Shown here: positions 60,204-64,000 of the stretch, one piece after another
Numbering within the stretch: the first letter of the stretch is position 1
Layout of the letters: every line of letters begins with the position of its first letter
Source: Lachnospiraceae bacterium
GTDB taxonomy: Bacteria; Bacillota; Clostridia; Lachnospirales; Lachnospiraceae
Direction of reading: 5' to 3'
Length of the DNA stretch: 64,000 nucleotides
Assembly (NCBI GenBank): GCA_017436865.1
Contig: JAFSCH010000091.1
Span: 35,981-99,980, forward strand
The notes under the pieces: generated by a model
Database searches by the model: none
Told to the model about the DNA's origin: nothing
What the model saw: only the letters and a program-made list of their open reading frames with translations
Program-made: the position numbers and the translations under genes

Positions 60204-60395
60204 ATTACAAACGAAAATAAAGAAATGTGTACGGTTAGGTCTTTGGATTTAGCAAATTATTTGTGCAACCAAGGATATAAAATGAAAAAGGTTATAGATT
60301 CAGACAAGAATCCACGATTTAAGGTGTTTTTATTTGAGGACAGTAAGGCTATTCAAAATAGTATAGCTACATATCTTTCGCAGAAGGAGGTGTAG
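60204..60395 (+). CDS. DUF5659-like small protein with probable ATT start
   Basis: GGAGGA (60,191-60,196) then 7 nt and ATT; TGA closes the frame just upstream and the first ATG (60,225) has no good site. The 63 residues include SLDLANYLCNQGYKMKKVID and FKVFLFEDSKAIQNSIATYL, which I recognise as the DUF5659 pattern of clostridial elements. Its stop is next to the ribosome binding site of the helicase gene. The function is unknown. Confidence 0.55.
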   Translation: MTNENKEMCTVRSLDLANYLCNQGYKMKKVIDSDKNPRFKVFLFEDSKAIQNSIATYLSQKEV

Positions 60396-60401
60396 TTCTT
60401 A

Positions 60402-61994
60402 TTGACCAAAAGTAACAAAAGAAAAATATGGGTATCAGATATTATAGGAAATGATTATAAGCGATGGAAGAATGAATTTGTAGTACTAGATTGTGGTACT
60501 GGATGTGGAAAAACACATTTCTGTTTGTATGTTCTAGGTAACTTTGCAAAGAATCAGAAGAAGAAAATTCTGTATCTTTGCAATCGTAAGGCATTAAGAA
60601 AACAGGTTTATGATGATGCTAAGAGGTTAAAATTGTTAAATATTATTTGTGTAACCTCATATCAGGCATTACAACGTGATATTCAGGATGGAAAGGAAGT
60701 TCCGCATTTTGATTACATTGTAGCAGATGAATGTCACTATTTTACAACAGATGCAAAATTTAATGAGTATACGGATGTTTCCTATGATTTTCTCATAAAA
60801 CAGAAAAATTCAGTAATATTATGGGTCAGTGCAACCGCAAAAATATTTTTTAGGTGGTTGGCTGATAAAGGAAAAGTAAAAAAGAAGAATATATATAGAA
60901 TTGATAAAGACTATTCGTATGTTAAACAGGTGTACTTTTATCAGAAAGATGAATTGACAACCATCATAGATGATATTTTAGAAAATGATTCTGAGAGTAA
61001 AATTGTTGTATTTTGTAATTCAGCAAGTCGAATGGAAGAAATGAATAAACGATATGCCGATAAAGCGGATTATTTTTGTTCTAGTACATCAAGCAGTACG
61101 AAATTGAAAAAGATGTGTGGATATGATAGTAAGACAAAGAAAGTTGCAGAGTGTATTAAGCAGATGCCGGATGGAAGAATCACATTTGAAAAGAGAATAT
61201 TGTTTACAACTACTGTACTTGATAATGGCGTAAATCTGAAGGACAAGAATATAAAACATATTTTCAGTGAGATTTTTGACGTTGATTCTTTGATACAGTC
61301 GCTAGGAAGAAAACGAACAATGGACAAAGAAGATATTTGTACCTTTTACATCCGTGAGTTTCAGCCTAAAGCGATACAAGGTCTGATGAATATTAATGAA
61401 GCACAATTACAGCCAGTACAATTGTATAAGCATAGTTACGATGAGTTCTTTCAAGAATATGGAAACGGTAAGAAACGTAAGCAGGTGAGTAAAAATAAAA
61501 TATTTTATTCGTTTTTTGCAGAAGATAGACGTTTCAGCAAAATAAAGGTTAATGAATGCAGATATAGGAAATATGAACAGGATAATAACATATTGATTCA
61601 AATGAAAGAACTAGGACACATCCCAATATTAAATTACTTTCTGGGAGAAGAATTATCTTCTAAAAGTGAGTATATTGTGGTCGATGTAAAACAGATTGAT
61701 ATGTTTATGGAATATCTGAAAAGTATTGAGGGGAAACCTCTTTATCGTGAAGATAGAGAACATATTAAAGAAGAATTTGAATCTATTGGTGTGAAATTGC
61801 GTTATACAGGAATTAATACTTTTAACGGTGCATTAGAAGATAATTACAAAGAATTATATTTATGTAGATTCTATAGCACAGATGAAAATAAAAAAATGTT
61901 GGTTGATAAAAGAAGAAAACTAGATAATGGACAAGATAATCCTAATAGAGATAAAACATATTGGATTTTGGAGCATCGAGTAGAAGATTGTTAA
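60402..61994 (+). CDS. SF2 DEAD/DEAH-like helicase
   Basis: A 530-residue helicase-like protein beginning at TTG (AAGGAGG 11 nt upstream). Motif I is CGTGCGKTH (residues 31-39), motif II ADECHYF, motif III SATAK, and motif VI SLIQSLGRKRT. The C-terminal 150 residues are a helical extension. It may act in replication or transfer of the element; the substrate is unknown. Confidence 0.8.
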   Translation: MTKSNKRKIWVSDIIGNDYKRWKNEFVVLDCGTGCGKTHFCLYVLGNFAKNQKKKILYLCNRKALRKQVYDDAKRLKLLNIICVTSYQALQRDIQDGKEVPHFDYIVADECHYFTTDAKFNEYTDVSYDFLIKQKNSVILWVSATAKIFFRWLADKGKVKKKNIYRIDKDYSYVKQVYFYQKDELTTIIDDILENDSESKIVVFCNSASRMEEMNKRYADKADYFCSSTSSSTKLKKMCGYDSKTKKVAECIKQMPDGRITFEKRILFTTTVLDNGVNLKDKNIKHIFSEIFDVDSLIQSLGRKRTMDKEDICTFYIREFQPKAIQGLMNINEAQLQPVQLYKHSYDEFFQEYGNGKKRKQVSKNKIFYSFFAEDRRFSKIKVNECRYRKYEQDNNILIQMKELGHIPILNYFLGEELSSKSEYIVVDVKQIDMFMEYLKSIEGKPLYREDREHIKEEFESIGVKLRYTGINTFNGALEDNYKELYLCRFYSTDENKKMLVDKRRKLDNGQDNPNRDKTYWILEHRVEDC

Positions 61995-62002
61995 ATAAAA
62001 TC

Positions 62003-62058
62003 TTGGGGTAGGATTCACAAATATCTATATATATAGAAAAATGTGGATTCTCCCCCAA
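62003..62058 (+). other. Large imperfect hairpin after the helicase gene
   Basis: Seventeen-base arms (62,003-62,019 and 62,042-62,058) pair at most positions, with a TCTATATATATAGA palindrome in the loop. It has no good T-run on the plus strand. Confidence 0.5.
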
Positions 62059-62080
62059 AAAGAAAAATATGTGTAAGTAG

Positions 62081-62226
62081 TTCTTCTTTCTTTTCTTTGA
62101 CAGAACATTTTAACTTTATCTATCAAGTCTTACTACGCATCTTGCTTCGCCTAAAGGCTTGCAATCTGCTAGTGCGACTAAGAAATCTAAAGTGAAAATG
62201 CTGTCGCCAAAGAAAGAGAAAGAAGC
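62081..62226 (+). other. 146-nt multi-stem structure upstream of the proteasome-like gene
   Basis: Nested complementary segments: a pyrimidine arm 62,081-62,103 with the purine arm 62,201-62,226; CATTTT (62,106) with AAAATG (62,195) and ACTTTA with TAAAGT; CTTA near 62,129 and CGCA near 62,136 with TGCG and TAAG near 62,173-62,182; apical GCC/GGC at 62,149-62,158. Almost the whole stretch can fold into one long stem. It could be a transfer or single-strand origin, a miniature element or a leader RNA. Confidence 0.6.
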
Positions 62227-62276
62227 AAAGAAAAGAAAGCGACATATTGAAATTTCAATTAAGAAAAGAAGGAGAA

Positions 62277-62894
62277 ATGAGGTATATGAGTACAATTATG
62301 GGAATTAAAACAAATAATATCGTAATTCTAGGAGCAGATAAGAGAGTATCAACATATGAGGGAAAAGTTATTTCAGATGATAGCGATAAGATTTTAGTAA
62401 TTAATAATCATCTTGCAATGGCTTGTGCCGGTAATGCTGCTATACAAAAAGCAATTGAAATAGACACCGAGAAATTAGAAAAAACTATGAATTCATTATA
62501 TGTAGAAGATGCAATAGATGTGATTTGTAATCTTTTCAAGAAACTAGAAGATGCAAAGGCAAAAACTATTTTATCGCATACTTCATATGTAATAGTTGGC
62601 GGTCTCAACCAAAATAAAGAGATTAAGTTATTAGCTTTTTCATATGTACATGGGAAATTGCAATGGTCAGAAGTAAAAGAGGATAAGATTATTTTTCCAC
62701 CTACTGATGTTTCAATGCAGAGATGTGCGGAAATATTTGTAGAGAATTATAGACTGCACACAGAAAATATGATTGAAAAGACTGTAGCAGATATTTCAGC
62801 TATAAGTAATGTTGTAAGTGAGTGTGGTAACAAGTGGATATATGATAATAGAACAAAATTAAGTGAAAAGAGAGATTTTGATTATTTAGTGTAG
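62277..62894 (+). CDS. Proteasome beta/HslV-like Ntn hydrolase
   Basis: AAGAAGGAG precedes the ATG at 62,277, so the protein starts MRYMSTIMGIKTNNIVILGADKRVS. The alignment with proteasome beta and HslV is clear at STIMGI (S5 at the position of Thr1), ADKRVS (Asp at 17 from that Ser), a Lys near position 34 and AMACAGNAA. If the propeptide is removed, Ser5 would be the nucleophile. It is probably a self-compartmentalising peptidase; its unfoldase partner is not seen. Confidence 0.7.
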   Translation: MRYMSTIMGIKTNNIVILGADKRVSTYEGKVISDDSDKILVINNHLAMACAGNAAIQKAIEIDTEKLEKTMNSLYVEDAIDVICNLFKKLEDAKAKTILSHTSYVIVGGLNQNKEIKLLAFSYVHGKLQWSEVKEDKIIFPPTDVSMQRCAEIFVENYRLHTENMIEKTVADISAISNVVSECGNKWIYDNRTKLSEKRDFDYLV

Positions 62895-62901
62895 AAATCA
62901 A

Positions 62902-62953
62902 AAAATCGAGTCCTGAAAGTGGCTTAAATCAAGGGTTTCAAGACTCGATTTTG
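62902..62953 (+). terminator. Terminator after the proteasome-like gene
   Basis: An 11-bp stem (62,902-62,912 with 62,942-62,952) plus an inner TGAAA/TTTCA pairing. The right arm ends in TTTT. Confidence 0.65.
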
Positions 62954-62999
62954 CCAATAAAACCATAGTTTTAAGTGGTGAGGAAAGGAATACAAAAAT

Positions 63000-63572
63000 A
63001 TGGGAACTTCAAGAGAAAATGTTTTTATAGATACAGATAAGAGGATATTTTATATCCATGATTTAATCAATGAAGACAGCATGAGTAAGGTTTGCTATGG
63101 AATTTTGAGTGTGCTAAATGAAGACCAACAGAAAGAGAATAAAGAGAAGGATTTTAAGAGAGAGCCTATCAAAATCTACATCAATTCATATGGTGGTTAT
63201 GTAGCTGATATGTGGGCATTGGTGGATATTATGCTCAATAGCAAGACTCCTATTCATACATATAGTACAAGCCATGCAGATAGTTGTGGATTTTTAATCT
63301 TCATTGCTGGTACAAAGAGATTTATTACTAAACATACTAAGATGTGTTGTCATCAGTTCTCAAGTGGAACAAGAGGAACATATCAGGACATTAAAGAGCA
63401 AGTAGAAGATTTGGACAGATTGTGGCGAGATTTTGAAGAATATATCTGTACACAGACCAAAATTACAAGAGCAAGATTACAGGAAGTCAGAGAGAAGAAA
63501 CTTGATTGGTATATCTACTCAGAAGAATCTATTGGTTTAGGTGTGGCAACAGATATTGTTACAGAGTTTTGA
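63000..63572 (+). CDS. ClpP-like serine protease
   Basis: A 190-residue protein of the ClpP fold: IYINSYGGYVADMWALVDIM, SHADSCGFLIFIAG with Ser95 as nucleophile, CCHQFSSGTRG with His118 and KKLDWYIYSEESIGLGVAT with Asp169. The spacing matches ClpP. GAAAGG lies upstream. It probably needs a ClpX/ClpA-type ATPase or the host's own; none is seen here. It may degrade a host or element regulator. Confidence 0.85.
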   Translation: MGTSRENVFIDTDKRIFYIHDLINEDSMSKVCYGILSVLNEDQQKENKEKDFKREPIKIYINSYGGYVADMWALVDIMLNSKTPIHTYSTSHADSCGFLIFIAGTKRFITKHTKMCCHQFSSGTRGTYQDIKEQVEDLDRLWRDFEEYICTQTKITRARLQEVREKKLDWYIYSEESIGLGVATDIVTEF

Positions 63573-63618
63573 TGATTCTAAATTAAAAGAAATTGTCAGA
63601 AAATAGTACATTGATAAA

Positions 63619-63659
63619 TTGAATATAGATGGGTTGGTATGATATAATTTTCCTATCAT
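63619..63659 (+). promoter_or_regulatory. Promoter with the same operator as the toxin-antitoxin genes
   Basis: TTGAAT (63,619-63,624), 18-bp spacer, TATAAT (63,643-63,648). The 21-bp sequence 63,639-63,659, ATGATATAATTT then two bases then CTATCAT, differs from 53,394-53,414 at 2 positions. Confidence 0.6.
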
Positions 63660-63678
63660 AGTTTGAAAGGGGAATTAT

Positions 63679-63921
63679 ATGAGCGAACAAAAATTAGGTT
63701 ATGAGATATCCAAAAGATATAGCCATGAATTGACAAACATTTATAATAAGTTAGAACAGCTTGAAAAAGGAAGAATTTACGAGTTGAGCGAAGTGTCAAT
63801 GGATGGTTATTTGGCAACTAATATTGGTCAGTTAAGAAAAATGATTGATGAACTGTTGGTGTTGTTCGGCAAATTAGATGATGCTTTTAATGTCATATTA
63901 AATGCAACTATTTTGTGCTGA
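63679..63921 (+). CDS. Small helical protein under the toxin-antitoxin-type operator
   Basis: An 80-residue helical protein (MSEQKLGYEISKRYSHELTNI, LEQLEKGRIYELSEV, LRKMIDELLVLF) with AAAGGGG upstream of the ATG. It has no known domain. Its promoter carries the operator found upstream of the Phd/YefM antitoxin, so it may be controlled by that antitoxin. It ends 79 bp before the window edge. Confidence 0.6.
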   Translation: MSEQKLGYEISKRYSHELTNIYNKLEQLEKGRIYELSEVSMDGYLATNIGQLRKMIDELLVLFGKLDDAFNVILNATILC

Positions 63922-64000
63922 AACTACACAGATGTAGCAGATTATATAAAGCCGGATTGTCACTTTATTTAAAGTTTCAAAATCCCCCACGCACATTAAA
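63922..64000 (+). other. End of window, no feature seen
   Basis: The last 79 bases contain no start codon with a ribosome binding site and no hairpin of note. The element continues beyond the window. Confidence 0.3.

Overview
The window looks like a Lachnospiraceae-type (Clostridia, Firmicutes) chromosome. The DNA is AT-rich, ribosome binding sites are AGGAGG-like, genes are tightly packed with TTG/GTG starts among the ATGs, and a class III (anaerobic) ribonucleotide reductase sits beside pyrF. These are judgements from sequence only; no database search was run.

Region 1 (1-34,795) is a cell-surface polysaccharide locus. After a partial metallophosphoesterase on the minus strand come a Wzz-like co-polymerase, a tyrosine-kinase-like ATPase that lacks its Walker lysine, a secreted protein and a glycosyltransferase. 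Then follows a very AT-rich, probably strain-variable block (about 4,060-21,370) with glycosyltransferases, three polysaccharide pyruvyl-transferase-family proteins, two FrhB-type iron-sulfur proteins, a radical SAM protein, a Wzy-like polymerase, a Wzx-like flippase and an acyltransferase. The initiating sugar transferase (21,519-22,943) closes the Wzx/Wzy set. A second set (23,099-32,485) has Wzm/Wzt-type ABC export genes, three glycosyltransferases, an acyltransferase, and an adenylating enzyme, carrier protein and HxxxDG acyltransferase cassette that could decorate a glycan. A secreted SGNH hydrolase and a TPR lipoprotein follow.

Region 2 (34,796-38,489) is core metabolism: nrdD, fused to a C-terminal CPNC redoxin domain and preceded by a promoter with a NrdR-like box, then pyrF, then the first 11 codons of what looks like pyrE. 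The pyrE reading frame stops abruptly at 38,487.

Region 3 (about 38,487 to the window end) is a mobile element that appears to have entered pyrE. Its right end, integrase and any transfer genes lie outside the window. It carries an HU-like protein, HNH endonucleases, ArdA, a sigma-like factor, a serine resolvase with a three-subsite res site, a LexA-like DNA-binding domain without protease, a type I toxin with a probable antisense RNA, a Phd/ParE-type toxin-antitoxin pair, a candidate PD-(D/E)XK nuclease, an XRE repressor with operators and a hairpin-rich candidate RNA, a TubR/TubZ partition pair, a cold-shock protein, an SF2 helicase, and proteasome-like and ClpP-like peptidases. Three SOS-like boxes sharing the core GAACAWWTGTTTGC sit at the toxin promoter, at a small-gene promoter and upstream of tubRZ, suggesting DNA-damage control. 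The partition and resolution genes suggest that the element also exists as an extrachromosomal replicon.

The most unusual points are the interrupted pyrE, the SOS-linked type I toxin, four ribosome-binding-site-equipped minigenes of 3-7 codons, small genes that seem to start at ATT, the twin TTGGCG-loop hairpins, a 146-nt stem-loop upstream of the proteasome-like gene, and the paired peptidases on a mobile element.
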